DNA of 64,000 nucleotides from contig JAHLKF010000017.1 in assembly GCA_025558075.1 (NCBI GenBank), positions 346,975-410,974 of the forward strand, in the 5' to 3' direction. Made by a program: the position numbers and the translations under genes. Source of the DNA: Gaertneriomyces semiglobifer. Taxonomy: Eukaryota > Chytridiomycota > Chytridiomycetes > Spizellomycetales > Spizellomycetaceae. Shown here in pieces: positions 36,330 to 49,174 of this stretch. Numbering within the stretch: the stretch's first letter is position 1; every line of letters begins with the position of its first letter. The notes under the pieces were generated by a model, which made no database searches, was not told the DNA's origin, and saw only the letters and a program-made list of their open reading frames with translations.

Positions 36330-39300
36330 TCACGGTATAACCATGCTGCCACTTCGTTTGCGAATTCCAGGTTGCACCGGTATGGCTGGACCCGCGACAC
36401 CACCACTACCCTGCACAGCATTAAGAATACGGGTCAACATGTCGCGGGTAACAGGTTTGCTGATGGTATCATCAAACTGACGGTTGAGTTCAAACGTCTG
36501 CTCGTAGGCGGTGACAGCAACAATGGGAGTTGTTTGATTGACGTTATTAGTGGATTTAATCATCCGGGCAGCGGTTTCTCCGTCAACTGTCAGAAACCGA
36601 GTAATAAAGGCTTAGTGCCCTCTTTGACACCAAATCAAGATATAAGCCTTTAATACATACCAATAGGCATACGGATATCCATGAAGATAACATCAAACTT
36701 GACTTCTCCCAGTGCGCATCGGACGGCTTCAGCGCCATTCCGAACGACAACGCACCTGCATCCTACTTTGCCGAGCATCCTCTCCATAATCCGCAAACTG
36801 ACTGGATTGTCGTCGGCGACAAGGACATCCACAGGCTTAGGTTCAGACATCGTACTCTGCGACGAAGCGCCACTTCTACTTGGGCTTGAACCGGGATTGG
36901 AGCCGAAACTGCTCTTTCGAAAGCGGCTGGGTAGGGAGCTTCGGCGGGAGGCTTGTTCTCCCGATATCAACCGTGCCTTGACTGTCCAAGGTGTGTCGCC
37001 TGCCGCCGTCGTCATAGGAGATGCTGTCAGCGGTGGTGAGGGGAATGCCGGCGGTTCCGCGGTCATAACGGTCGAAGTGGGTGGTCCACTCAAGGCTTTT
37101 AAAGCAGCGATGTCGGTGACCCCAGCGGGTAGTGAGCGGTGTCTGGCGCGGCCAACGTCCTTAGCAGACTCGGAACGGAGTTTTTGCACCATATCATGAT
37201 TTGCCTTTTCCAGAATCGGAAGGTTTTTGAAAACAAAATCACCGAAATCTTCTTCAGCATCCAATGCGAATGTACTGCCCGAAATGCTCTCCGGAATCGG
37301 TTCAGTTTCAGCAAGGATTTCCCGTGCACCACGGTCGTCGAAGTACGACGTATCATCCTTAGAACTGACTTTAGGTACAAACGCGGCCTCCAAGTTGAAA
37401 ACGTCGTCCCAATTGATGGTCTTAAAGAACGGATGGGCTTTGACCTCATCGGCACCATGCGTGCCCAGTCGGGATTCAATATCCCGCGTCATTAATCGCT
37501 CCATCAAATCGCGTGCTTCGGGTGATACATCCACACTTTCATCCCATTCAATGCGTCCGGTTAAGATGTTCTCAAAAACCTGCGACGGGGTCTCGGCATG
37601 GAAAGGCGGCACTCCGTGAAGAAACTCGTAAAGGATCACGCCAAGCGCCCACCAATCTACGCTGCTGCCCTGGCCCAGGCCTAATATGCTTTCCGGGGCA
37701 AGATAGTCAGGAGTTCCAACAAACCTCTGACTGTCCGGCACATTGGAACCGCTTTGGTAATCGTGGACTTCACTGCCAGTACTCAAATTGCTGGCGACAC
37801 TACTGCGCCGACTACGGCGACCAAGGTTAAGGACGTGTTCACTAAACTTCGTCGTAAACGGCGAGCCAGGATTAAACGACGGTGACGCCGTGGTGGCGGC
37901 CGAGGTGGGTATGGCACCACCACCACCGCTCCCTACAGCACTCATGACAGGGCTGCTGGGAAGTGCTGAAGGGCTGCTTTCGACGAATGTATCTCTTGCT
38001 CTTCTCCCCAAAAAGCCCACGCGTGAAAGGCCGAAGTCAGTGAGTTTGACATGACCTTTCTCATTGATTAAGAGATTGTCTGGTTTTAGGTCCCTAAATG
38101 GGTCGAAGTTTACACTTAGCTGGTACGTCGATAAGACATGCAGCTTGCATCACCATACCTGTGAACAATCCCTTTGTTATGCAATGACTCCAGTCCTAGA
38201 ACTATCTCCGCAATGTACTGACGAGCCCAATCTTCTTCCAAAGTACCGAAGCTCTTCAGCAACGCAGCACAGTCACCGCCGTTGAGATATTCCATGACGA
38301 GGTAGAGATTGTCGCGACTTTGAAAACTATACAGTAACTTAACCACGTGAGGGGAATCAAGTTGCATGAGAATCATCCTTTCGGCCTTGATGTTCATGAC
38401 TTGGTTCTTAGCAACCATGTCGGCCTTTTTCAGCATCTTGATGGCAAAGTAATCGCCAGTGGAGCGTTTCTTAGCCAAATATACTGAGCCATATGCGCCT
38501 TTTGAGATTGGCTTGATAATGTCAAAGTCTTTGATGCTAGGAGCGGAACGTTGCAAAGGACTGGTTGGTCCACCTGGAGCGATCGGTCCTGGCATGGCTG
38601 AGCCAAGATAGCTACCGCTACTGATGATGCTGCTGCCAAAGAAACCTCGAGAGTCAAGTCGCGGAGATCCAATCATTTCTACTTGCAATGAATCGTTTCT
38701 CTGTACGGCAGTCAATGAGAACGGCTTTTTCTCCGGTGATCCACTGTTCCCGGCAGTATCCAGTTTCAGTTGAGTGGTACCCGTATCCGGCACTTTTCGC
38801 CTTTTCTCCTTCTTCCGCTTCTTTCGCACCAAGCTCGCCTTCAAGTTCTTGTCATCCTCACGGGGCGTATATTCGACACTCTCATTGCTTTCGCCGGAGC
38901 TCAGCATCCGACCTACTTCCAAATTCAACGTTTTCAGTCGATCTAGTGCACGAATATCGTCATGGCTACCCTTAACCGGGGATTCCGAAAGTCGCCTTTC
39001 TATCTCGTGGATTACAACGTTTTCCCGTGCCCATAGTTCGCGTAACTTGGCGACTGCTGACTTCATTTTTTCCATGAGCGAACATTTCATGGCCAGCATG
39101 GCTTCTATTTCTTTGCCAAGATGGAACACGTCCAACCCCAACCGGAATACGGCAGCGTCATCCGTCGGGCCGTTGCCGCCATCAATATGTTCCAGCACTT
39201 TGGAAGGTAATCCCTTGATCTCCGGCGGATAGTACTCTGATTCATCAGGTGCCTTCCACTTGGCCAGACGTGATACACGCGCCCCTGTACTGGGATATCG

Positions 39301-42300
39301 GCTGTGACCCATCAATGAAGGATCAGAGGCAGATACGTCAAGGTCAGGTTCCAAACCATCGGGAATCGGTAGATCCATGGCTTCATCGACCACTTTAAGT
39401 ACGCCCGCCAGAATAGAGCGAAGATGTTCCAGATACTCATGACAACGCAAGTCGTGATGCTCGCCCGCCGTTATATTTGCAATGTCATCATGCAAAAGCT
39501 CGGTGTGCTCCGTGCACTGAACCTTTGCCTCTTTCAGCTCTTCATTGACAAGCCTCAAATCCATCTCTAAGCGGTGTGCTTCGCTGCATACCGCTGTGTG
39601 TTCCTCAAAGAGCACCACAGGAACGGACCTTTCACAAATATTGCATCGCACAACTTCAAATGAACCCAGTGACGGTTGAGAACTTTGAGGGGTGGGAGGC
39701 TCTATCATAACGGTGGGGGATGGGGTAGACCGTGGTGGGGACCATTGTTGCCGTTCAAGAGGTGACGGACGGAGTTCCTCATCGTTCTCGCTGCTTGGAA
39801 CATTTTCTTCACTGCTGGCGCTAATCACATCGTTCCACTCATCTCCCATAAGCTCAATTGGACGAGTAACCCAAATCGTACTGCGTTTCTGGCCCGTGGT
39901 GCGGTCAAAGTTCAACATGCCTTTACCTTCCATTTCCATCCACCGCCCGTCCTTCCGCCTTGCTTTATACATAATCTCAACTGTGGATTTATCATCTTGT
40001 AACAACAGCTCCGTGGCCGAAACAAAAACATTCGCATCATTCGAATCAGAAGGCAAAAATGGCAGCTGATCAGGATGTGCCATCAACTCTTCGGCATCGT
40101 ATCCGAAAATCAGCTTCACAACAGGGCTAACGTACAGTAATCGTCCTTCAAGACTGAACTCAAACATCGCATTAACACTTTGTGCTTCGCCGGCGGCTGC
40201 CTGAAGCTCGCCTGCACTTGTGTTCACAGCGAGTGTCGGCCTCGTAATTAAGGGCAGGGGCGGTTGCATTTGGACTGGAGCTGGAAGTTGAATAGACATT
40301 GGCCGCATAGGGCGATTCCTGCTTCCTCTCCTGGACAATGAATAGGTATCAGCACCTTCAGCACCACTATCCGTGTAGCTTTGGTAACCATCCTCATCTT
40401 CCCCCGTACTACTTTCCACCCCAATGCCAGATGAAGCGCTGTCCCGTCGTAGCAACGACGGTCTGATACTTCTCGCATCGGCACTTGCCGGCGGGCGTGA
40501 TTTCTGAAGATGATACCCAGATACAACCCTCCACATCCTTGCATCCTCGTGCAATATTTCGACCAATCTGGCCACATCTGCAAAAGTTATCAAAAGGTGA
40601 ACAACATATCGACGACATCCCCAGTCCGGGTTCCTATTCCACGTGTCTTGCAGGCCAATCAACCGTTCGATAAGGTTTCGGCAAACATCTGGAGCCATCA
40701 GCTCGGCGAGATCCATTTCCAGAATTTGCTGTGCAATCGCAATCAGCTCATTAACGGCCTTCAGTAGAGGTGGTTCTTGAGCATCTTCGTCAGCCGCGAT
40801 GGACAAGTCGGAAGCCCATGAATTAATGGAATCCAATCGACGCGGTAGCATTGGGGAGTCAGGTGCCGACGCCGAACATCGTGGGTTGTGCTCGCTGGTT
40901 TTACTTGTGAAAAAATCCGCATCTGAAGTAGCTTGACGTGATAACAACGGGGATTGCGGAAGAGCACTCATCGAACTCGAGGTTCGTCTCTTTTCGTGAT
41001 CTAACAAATACCGGGGTGGGATGTTCTCAGGATGGTATTCCAGATTCTCCTCTACGTAGGCGTGAAGCTCTGTAATGATCCGCTGTACCTGGGCATTACA
41101 TTTGGCCTTTGCTATTCTCAAGGAGTTTTTCATCTGACTGTATCCCTTGAGGTACTCTGACAGATCTCCATCGCTTAATGATCTCGTCATAGCGGTTCCC
41201 GCTGGTGAAGAGCGCTGTGGAGAGCGCGGATGTCCAGCTACGCTGCTCACATTCATCCCTTGAACCGACTGTGCCGCAGTCGACGATGTATGGAAAGGTG
41301 GGGCTCCAGATCTACTCATCCGTTTATTACGGAACATGCCCGTACCAAAAATGCTGTCAGCCCGCGATCGTCTCGACGTATTCGTGGAAGCGCTCGCGAT
41401 GGACACAGCATCATCCTCAACTTCGTTGTCTGATTCTTCCCCTAGAAACATCGGACTAGGCGCTCGAAACTCAAAGTTGATAGGTAACGCTGGTGGCGAC
41501 GATGTTAGCATAGATCCTCGGGAGCCTTTTCGTGGTGAGGTAGGCGTCTGATCCGAAAGTAAATCGTCCTCCCAGGAAGGCCAATAGTCTACGGGTTTCG
41601 GAGGATTCCAATAGTGCGTTTTCGCCTGTCTTGAAAGGTCTAGCGTTCGGTGAAGAGCGTCCACATCTACCATGCTAAACGACAAAAGGCCCGACCGTTC
41701 CGTTCCCAACGAACGGTCAGGAGAGGAGTGGTATTCCGCACCAGAATTTGCACGCGCTCTGCGATTTTTAAAAAGCGGCACAGCACCTATGTGAGACGAA
41801 TGTGGCAGCGATGACGGAACCTGCCGTCGGCCAGGGGAGTTGTAGCCAAATGGGGGCGATGACAGTTCCACATTGACGCTTTGACCGCGCCTTCGCCTAG
41901 TGCCCTCTGACGAGGCAACGGCCAAACCGTCAGGTGTCATGGTATCATCGCACGTACTCTGTGCAGGCAGTTTACTGTTACTTCCAATCGTATGAAGTTT
42001 CGCCAAAGGAGTAGGGTTCGGCGACCATATTGGTAGGTCAGGCAACGAAGTTGTCGTCAAAAGCAGTTGCTTCGGTACCAGTGTAGTCGGGTCATCCCAT
42101 TCGCCCTAGAAGCCCGCGAAATCGAATGAGAGGCCAATATAAGCACCAAATTAACCGCTGCCAGCACGAACCTCTTCAAAGCCCCCGTCATCTTCGACAG
42201 GAAATAACCCCGCAAAGCCCCCAACAGACGAGTTCATCAGTATATCTCTTGCACTGTCTGAGATGTGAAGACCATTATTCATGGAGGGTCGATTTTGCGA

Positions 42301-43353
42301 TTGCCCCACATTGGCAAAATGGGAGGGGTTCATGGTCGGGCTGCCTGGGGCTATGGCGGGAAGGCTAGCCCAAGTCGGCTGGTCGACCAGTGATCTAGAG
42401 TAAAGTATGATTACCCAATTTGAAACTGAGCAAATGAACCGGCCACCATGAGGCATTGGTAAAAATAGAAGACACTTACGAACGCTTAGCGACCGAAGGT
42501 ATGCATATTGGAGATGATGCCACTCCGATGCCTTGGAAGGAAGAGGAAGTATGAGAAGACACGCTTTCGGAATCACTCGGATGAGATGTGTTGGAGCTTC
42601 GGCTAGCACGTCGACGGTCTGCACCATGCGTTGGTTGTGCATGGTAAACCGGCGAGGGTGGAGTATTGGAAACGCCGCTTTCCGAAGATCCATCATCAGA
42701 GAACGTTCGGGTAAGCTTTCTAAGACTAGCAGTAATATTGGTTAAGGTGCGCCGTTTGCTTTTGGACCCTAAAAGGATTTGCATACAAAGGCTAAGGAAT
42801 TTCGCGAACACGGGGGGGAAAAAACGCACGACGCACTGGTAGAGCTACCTACTGCTGGTTTTGGACGAGGTGGGTGGCTCATCCACGAGAAACAACGGTT
42901 GAGAAGCCGTAGTGGGCGTCGCGGTGGCTTTGCTCAGAGGCGGGAATGGGACCGACGGTTCCGAGTGCTTATGTGGACTGCGTCGAGCGGTAGTCAGCAT
43001 GACGGTTTCACAGCAATAAAGGGTGACGAACACTACCTGGGCAACGTAGGATGAGACGTTGATGGATGCTGTTGTATCGGTGGATGTGCAGCGAGGGGGT
43101 TCAGTGGTGACGGCTTCCTCTCTCCTTTCGTTGATCTTGACGGTGGAGCGGTCGTTCGCTCTAGAGAAGAATACCGCGGCGGTGGCTTAAAGTCGACCAA
43201 CTCTACACCAGTTAGAGATGGGAGATCTTTGGAGGGGCCGGCATCGGGTTGGATATTTCCAGTCGACGGCATAGGGTGCGGCGAGGATGTTCGGGTCGCG
43301 CTAGGTGTGCCTTGAGCTTGAGGTTGGAGCTTACTCATTCTCAACTCTTCCAT
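36330..43353 (-). CDS. RIM15: Rim15/Greatwall-type kinase with PAS and receiver domains
   Basis: Very large gene of at least six exons, roughly 2,000 residues. Order: long Ser/Pro-rich N-terminus; PAS domain (FEFSLEGRLLYVSPVVKLIF ... KDGRWMEMEGKG); a zinc-finger-like CNICERSVPVVLFEEHTAVC; kinase domain (ISKGAYGSVYLAKK, YFAIKMLKK, HR|DLKPDN, LTDFGLSR, VGTPDYLAPE). An insertion of about 95 residues between DFG and APE is the Greatwall/Rim15 hallmark. The C-terminal receiver has ADDNPVS, the Asp in IFMDIRMP, AVTAY and ISKPV. Rim15 drives entry to quiescence by phosphorylating Igo/endosulfine proteins that inhibit PP2A-B55; TORC1, PKA and the PHO kinase hold it back. The start at 43353 is the first ATG; MSKLQPQ five codons later is an alternative. 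The stop is at 36330. Confidence 0.92.
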
Positions 43354-43771
43354 GTGGTATTCGGGGTAAATAAAAAGCGATTCAAATCCGGGTTCCCAAT
43401 GAGAGAGCGTTGTTGTGGCTGCAGTGGAGCACTACTGAAGGCCAAGCGAAGCGCCAATCATGTACCAATGTACGAAGATACACGGGGAGAGTTCCCACCA
43501 CCTATCCAGGCGACAGCATCAGAAGAGCAAACAGCCGGCAGCAGCTGCCTGTGGGGATGCAGGAATAGGATGAATGGACTTCTGATGGGCGAGGATTGGG
43601 TGCCAGGCGACTTGCTGCTGCTGCTGCTTGCTTGCTTGCTGTGTGTGAAAGATGCGAGGAGAACCGAGTTGCTGTTTGAAGGACGAGGCGGGTCGCGTGT
43701 GGGCGACGGGCACACGCAGGGGTTAGGGTTCACTCATTAGGTCACTTACAAGTCATCCAAGTGAGATGATC

Positions 43772-43798
43772 GTGTCACGTGTTAGCTGCACGTGACAC
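43772..43798. promoter_or_regulatory. Inverted pair of E-boxes upstream of RIM15
   Basis: GTGTCACGTG, 7-nt spacer TTAGCTG, CACGTGACAC: a perfect 10-bp inverted repeat in which each arm holds a TCACGTG core. That core suits bHLH or bHLH-Zip factors of the Cbf1, Pho4, USF or TFEB kind. It is 419 nt before the RIM15 ATG and 1.55 kb from the C2H2 gene, so RIM15 is the likelier target. Binding is inference. Confidence 0.6.
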
Positions 43799-44895
43799 TA
43801 CCGGAATTTCATCAACTGCCTGTCAGTGCCTGACGGTCTCTCTCGCGAGTATCTCCCCTTTCAAATTCAATTGAGAGCATATCTGCCATCTGCATGTGCA
43901 TGTGTGTGTGTGCGAGGGGCAAAAGAGACACATATTACAATTCCTTAATAATCGACCCATGTCAGTAATTGTGCCCGTTGTGCTTGTAATTGTGTTCGAA
44001 TTCGTACGACATGGATCGATCTCGATATCCATTGGCACCGGAATTTGAATTGAACAGTCGGCAATTGCAACAACGATGGGCAATTGGTGTTGGGGTTGGG
44101 CAACTCACAATTTATTACTGTCTTACTCATATTATGGTGGGTATTATTGGGCAGTCAGTCTGTAATATATCGTGATCATGGTTGTATATTGTGTTCGTAT
44201 GTTGATTAGCACATGGCTCTGTCGCAAAGGGCGGCGTCCCGGAGCCACGTCGTTCCACCTGTCGCCTTATTATCCATGTCCAGATCCAGGGCCTGGTATA
44301 ATGGTATCATACATAGAGTTTAAATTTACTTTGTGCAGAACCAACCAACAAGTCTTTGTCCATCTTTCAGTCTACATGAATACAGACGTCCAGAGTTATA
44401 TGTACGTCGATCCATGTGGGATAATCGACACCCCCAGTCATGTCCGATGGATATGCTTCGCCCATGCGATAATTAAAAAAGGAGAATAAAAAAAAAAAGC
44501 ATATCTTTTAACACTGGGGCTCCGGTAGATGCCCGATATAATTCCGGCGATAAGCTTTTGCGCGTTGTCGCACCGTCGCCCGAATTGCCAGACACCTCGG
44601 AGCCACAATAGATATCCATCCTCCTTTTCGTTATAATAAAAACATGTCTGGCCGTGACGGTCGCTCAAACAAACTCTCTCAACGCAAAGATGATGGACGA
44701 ATTGTCCTAGATGGGGAAAACAAGGAAAACGTGCTGTCACTCTCCGTTTCTCGGTCAGGAGGTAAGGAAGGGGCTGGGAGGGGAGGCCTGATGAGAACGT
44801 CAAAGTAATACCGCGCCTTAAAGAACCTCCCCTTTGAAAAATGCCTGCTGTCAACAAACCATGCCAGGTTGCCTCTCATCAATCTGTCCCTCTTC

Positions 44896-44899
<4 letters not shown>

Positions 44900-44931
<32 letters not shown>
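44900..44931. repeat. (AC)16 microsatellite
   Basis: Uninterrupted AC dinucleotides, 32 nt, in the region upstream of the C2H2 gene. Confidence 0.95.
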
Positions 44932-44933
<2 letters not shown>

Positions 44934-45350
44934 CATTTCATTACCCGCCAGTGAGGCTGGCCATAGCGCGACCTTGTACGCCGCCTGTCCTCCCACCTCT
45001 GCTCTTGTAAATGGCATTTCAACTGTTCAACAAAGCCTCCGTCAAATTCTTGAAATAAGGTATGCCGAACTTGCTGACATTCCTCGCTCCGAATTCCGTC
45101 CTCGCAGGCTTCATGTCGGCCAGTTCCTCCCTTTAGCTAAGAATTCCACTTTGAAAGTCGACTTATCCTCGGCTAAAAGCACACGTTTTCCAATCAGGTA
45201 GAGCAATACTACTTGGTTCCAAGAGTTAGTCGTTTGAAATTGATTTATTAAAAACTATAGCTTGAAAGTGCACCTGTTGCACATCATCTTACGTCTGCCT
45301 GGGTGCGCCTTCGCTCGTCGTCTCCATCCGCAGCCGCAGCAGCATCAAGG

Positions 45351-46881
45351 ATGATCAGTTCTCGTGAATTCTGCTTCAATCACATCAACTCCACTGGCGC
45401 CAATCTCTCAACTGAAGCGGCACTTCCAAGTCCTCCGGCCGAGGGTACTATGCCTGGATTACTGGTGGATGGCCACAGTCTACATCCTACGAGCGGCCCC
45501 GACCAGTCGCATTTTCAACCCGTGCAGTCCTTTTTTTCTGTAGCCGGTAGGGCTCGCACGCCGCCTGACAGGCCACTACATCTAGATCTACCTACCTATC
45601 ATGAACAAGTCGGCGTCTCCCTGCCATCCGTTACCGCCAACACCAACAGGGTTTACCACGTCCCGGTCACCACCTCCTATCACCCAACACCGACGGATCC
45701 AACTTCCAAATGTCCCTTGCTTTGCTGCGCTTCCTCAACGCATCAGCTAGAAACCCGATCACCTAGCCGACGCCGCATGTCGGTTGACCATCGTCCGCCC
45801 CGCATTACCACATCTTTTCAAGAAGCCTTGAGCGATGGCTACGTCGAGCTGGTGATGCCTCCGTATGTTTTTCAAGATCATGCCCATGCGGGACAAGCCT
45901 ATCTCGACCAGTCCATGCTCCACCATGATAATCCTTTTTACCCTCCCGGGGTAATGAACAACCGGACATATCCGTCCGCAGTCAATGTGATACCCGCTGA
46001 AAACCTAAACTTGTATCATCAAGTCCCGCTACCATGTGTCGCGTATGATGTCTCAAGTGCACGGCGGCCGAGCACCACCAGTACCGTCAGCAGCATCTCG
46101 ACCGACTTTGATACCCAAAGTCCCTGCGGGAATGCAAACATGAAAAGTATACCCTTCAACCAACCCATGATGACTCCGGCCAATACCCCCATTGCCTCGC
46201 CGCTCATCGACGGTCCTTCTGATGCTCGGGCATTTCCGTACCCAAGGACGTCCGACTCGACCACCACTACCCCACCTTTGCGAAACATCAAAGTAAAGTT
46301 GGCCGAAATTGGAAACACCACCTCCACCTCCTTTGGAGTTGACACCGGAATCAACCATTGCGATGCGCCGCCACTGGGCATGAATGGCAGCGGTGAAGAT
46401 GTTGCCGGCGGCGAGAGCGTGAAGAAACCTCAACATCCGTGTGAAATCTGCGGTAAAACGTTTACCAGAGCGTACAATTTGCGTGAAGTACGTTCATTGT
46501 CCACAACCAATTTCTCTTTACGTGTTGCAGTTCCGAATTGCTCACGCCGTTTCGTTCTTTACTTTTGCTTGAGCAGCATCATCAAGTTCATTCAGCAATC
46601 CGTGCCCGCACTTTTAATTGCGGTACCTGTCCTCGTGCATGTAAGCAAACAGCCGACCGCAGCTAATCCATTATGATGCGTTGCTGATTCGCACTGTTTC
46701 CCCAGACTTTCGTCGCGCCGATCTGCGTCGTCATCAAAAGGCGTTAGGCCACAGTGGCAATAGAGCTTCGCCCATTCCGGCCGCCCCAAACGTCTTGGAA
46801 GGTCGCAAACACAGCAGCAGTAATGTCGCAGATGAGCGTAGCCGTTTTCCTTGCACGATGCAAGAGCCGCGTTTGATGTGA
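45351..46881 (+). CDS. C2H2 zinc-finger transcription factor
   Basis: Three exons, join(45351..46487, 46577..46640, 46706..46881), 1377 nt = 458 residues, in frame. The first 370 residues are Pro/Ser/Thr-rich and disordered. Two C2H2 fingers follow: CEICGKTFTRAYNLREHHQVH (C-x2-C-x12-H-x3-H, completed only by splicing) and CGTCPRAYFRRADLRRHQKALGH (C-x2-C-x12-H-x5-H). A short tail ends EPRLM. Paired C-terminal fingers after a long disordered activator-like region resemble Msn2/4-type stress regulators, but the fingers do not let me assign targets. The start at the ATG in AAGGATGATCAG is the first in the open frame; an upstream exon is possible. Confidence 0.82.
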
Positions 46882-47330
46882 ATAAAGGCTTTCATGCAAT
46901 GCTGGTGGCAATGGCATGGATCATCTTTGATCCTCGCATGGACTGAACATTCATGCAATCAGTGCCCCTTTTTTTCGATTTGTATGACCAGCATTATATA
47001 TATCCTTACATGTTTCCCTGCTCATTATGATGAAGAAATACACACATTTTGCACCTGGAACGCTTGGAGAGCAAGCAGAGGCTTATTTGTTGAGCTCGCA
47101 GCGCCGAATGACGCGCGCGTAGACTCGATTACGTCACCCCGACAAGATGATGCTGTGCTTTTTCCCAGTTATTTAAAACCGGTCCTCGGTCCTGGCGTTC
47201 TCTCAACAGGAAGCAAGCAGAGCAGAGCAGAGCAAAGCAAAGCAAAGCAAAGCAAAAGCAGTTACATTTGAAAGTAGATAGTCGTCTGCATTGACTCTTG
47301 AACAGAACAGCAACCACCACGCTCCTTTAA
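46882..47330. other. Intergenic region with AGCAA repeats
   Basis: 449 nt. Near its end (about 47,216-47,256) is a run of AGCAG/AGCAA units. A TTATATATATCC stretch lies near 46,994. No gene seen. Confidence 0.5.
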
Positions 47331-47741
47331 ATGCGTTTTCAGATCCGCTTACTGAATCGGAACCGGATAGCGAATTCACTCTTCAACATCAACAGCAAGT
47401 GCAGTGTTTCCGCCCTCCCCCTGCGCGCCATGTCAAACCGGTCCACCTCCCATCGCGAGTATATTGAAACTGCAAAAGAGAACGAGATTTCTCCAAACGC
47501 CGGCGGCCAGGAACGCGCTACCGCAGAATCTGGCGCAACAAAGAGCAAATCGCCTGATTCAGATGCCGTGAGGCAAGCTCATGAGAACACTACCGCCGAA
47601 AAGCATTGGGGTACAACCCAAAAGTACCGGACAGAAGAAGAGGCGTATCGCGATCAGTTCTCTAGGGGCGGAGGTCGAGGAGATCCGAGTGAGAAGGATA
47701 CCCCGGGAGAGCCAGATCCAACTGTGCATGCTACAGGTTGA
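47331..47741 (+). CDS. Small hydrophilic protein, possibly mitochondrial
   Basis: Single exon, 136 residues. I do not recognise a family. The first 38 residues (MRFQIRLLNRNRIANSLFNI...) are rich in Arg, Asn and hydrophobics with no acidic residue, like a mitochondrial targeting peptide, and a second Met (MSNRSTSHREY) could start a cytosolic form. The rest is Glu/Lys/Gly-rich and probably disordered (TAEKHWGTTQKYRTEEEAYR, FSRGGGRGDPSEKDTPGEPD). It has a proper ATG, a stop close to the polyadenylation region, and no overlapping better frame. Coding status is likely but not certain. Confidence 0.55.
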   Translation: MRFQIRLLNRNRIANSLFNINSKCSVSALPLRAMSNRSTSHREYIETAKENEISPNAGGQERATAESGATKSKSPDSDAVRQAHENTTAEKHWGTTQKYRTEEEAYRDQFSRGGGRGDPSEKDTPGEPDPTVHATG

Positions 47742-47929
47742 ATGAGGCAAAGAAGAGGCATCCCCAAACGCGACGAAACAAGTCTATGTACTTTGTCATG
47801 CCAAATACATGCATCTAAATAGCTGGGTTGCATACAACTATTCGCTGCTAGGTGCGAATTGATAATAATAGTCAATCTAGTCAATCTATGATCCTATGCT
47901 CAACGTTTATCCGATATGAAAGTGTCCAC

Positions 47930-48639
47930 TTACAGCATCGCCTTGCTTGCAATCTCGGAGTTCTGGATGGCAGCTTGCATCTGCCGCTGATCTTGTAACA
48001 CGGACTCGAACGCTGCCCTCATTCTGCTCGGCATCCTCACAACTGGTCGGCCACGGTTGACTACGACGCAACCAATTTCGGCCAGAGCGAGGACAATACG
48101 TCGGGTTGGCAGAGTGGCTCCATTAGGTGCTGAAGTCCGTGGTAAGATCGGGCGCTCCGCGCTTAACCGAAAAGCAACCCGAATAGATCTGTTGCTATAT
48201 CCCACAAGCCCGACGTCAATGGTTACTCGATCGTACCGGTGGCCCTCAGCTAGTCCACAGGCGTTCTGATTAGTACAGGAATCAGGTGGAAGGTTTGACA
48301 CAGTGCAAAGTGCTTACCAACGTACTGAATAGCGGCATCTCCATTGAAAATGTCCAGGTCATCCATTTCCAAGTCCGCGTCGCTTTCATTGCGTTGCTGA
48401 GCACACCACCATGACAATTCCTGTAGGGAACCAACCCCACCCAGACAAGCATGATAGAATAGCTGCTGGGCGTCGGAACAGAACTTCAACACTGCCACAT
48501 TATCCAAATGTCTGTAATTGCAGTCAGAAAACTGTAGCGTCCGGTGACAACTATAATAGTAGGCCGGAAGCATCGAGAGGCGTACGCGGCTAAGTGGCTT
48601 TTCATCTGTTCCAGCTGTCATCGTTGTGATTGCGGCCAT
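47930..48639 (-). CDS. Hotdog-fold acyl-CoA thioesterase family protein
   Basis: Two exons, complement(join(47930..48265, 48322..48639)), 654 nt = 217 residues, in frame through a GTTGGT...ATCAG intron. The 4HBT pattern is seen in order: RTLQFSDCNYRHLDNVAVLKF (the Asp and His-Leu-Asp-Asn of the active-site loop), then YDRVTIDVGLVGYSNRSIRV, and IVLALAEIGCVVVNRGRPVV and the closing RMPSRMRAAFES helix. Such enzymes hydrolyse acyl-CoA thioesters; the substrate is not predictable. The start MAAITTMTAGTDEK is chosen because the longer open frame has only a non-ATG start; a second ATG lies six codons later. The stop overlaps a GTAAGT donor sequence, so a further 3' exon cannot be fully excluded. Confidence 0.75.
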
Positions 48640-49174
48640 CGAGACAAGCGGCGGGACACAATAAATATGTACTGGTTGGCGTTGATACCCGAATCGTTGC
48701 TGTCGCTGCCTGGACCTACGGACGGAGATCAAATCGCTGGTCGGAATGTAGTGGGAAAATGCCTGCGCGAAGGCGTGAGTTTTCTCACTCCGCGCCCGGC
48801 ATTTATTTTCTCCCGCCACGGTTGCTTAGCTAATGCGTCGGAGATGGGTAAGCAGCGTCCGGCGCGCGCTTCACGTTAATTATAGAAAGGCGAACAGGTC
48901 ATCTCCGCACAACCTAATCCGTAGTAGTAAAGTTGATCACCTATAAAAAAAGCCTCATTGACTGTGCTCAATAGGTTTGGGTTGCATTCTGCTTGATGGC
49001 ACTCGGGATACAGCCGCAAAATTGGATACAGAAGAGGTACTGGCACAAGGGGTGCTTTGTGTTTTGCAGTTCAGGGCCGCTGGATGGATTGAGCGCAGCA
49101 TACTCGAGAAGCCGTCTTCAGAAAGTCGAAAACAATGAGTTAGTGCCTCTACGCTTTGTTACAATTTACTTAAG
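48640..49174. other. Divergent intergenic region
   Basis: 535 nt between the thioesterase and the RRxS-repeat protein. ORFs here are short and overlap both promoters; nothing recognised. Confidence 0.45.

Larger units (their letters stand above)
43354..45350. promoter_or_regulatory. Divergent region between RIM15 and the C2H2 gene
   Basis: 2 kb with no supported gene. It holds the paired E-boxes near RIM15, AT-rich stretches, a CA microsatellite and a CAG/CTG-rich stretch near 43,620. Minus ORFs at 43,458-43,733 and 44,438-45,017 show no domain. Long shared control regions are typical of regulated fungal signalling genes. Confidence 0.5.

Noticed and set aside
43249..43740. 163-codon plus ORF opposite the RIM15 5' end
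   Set aside because: Antisense to RIM15 exon 1 and CTG-rich; no domain.
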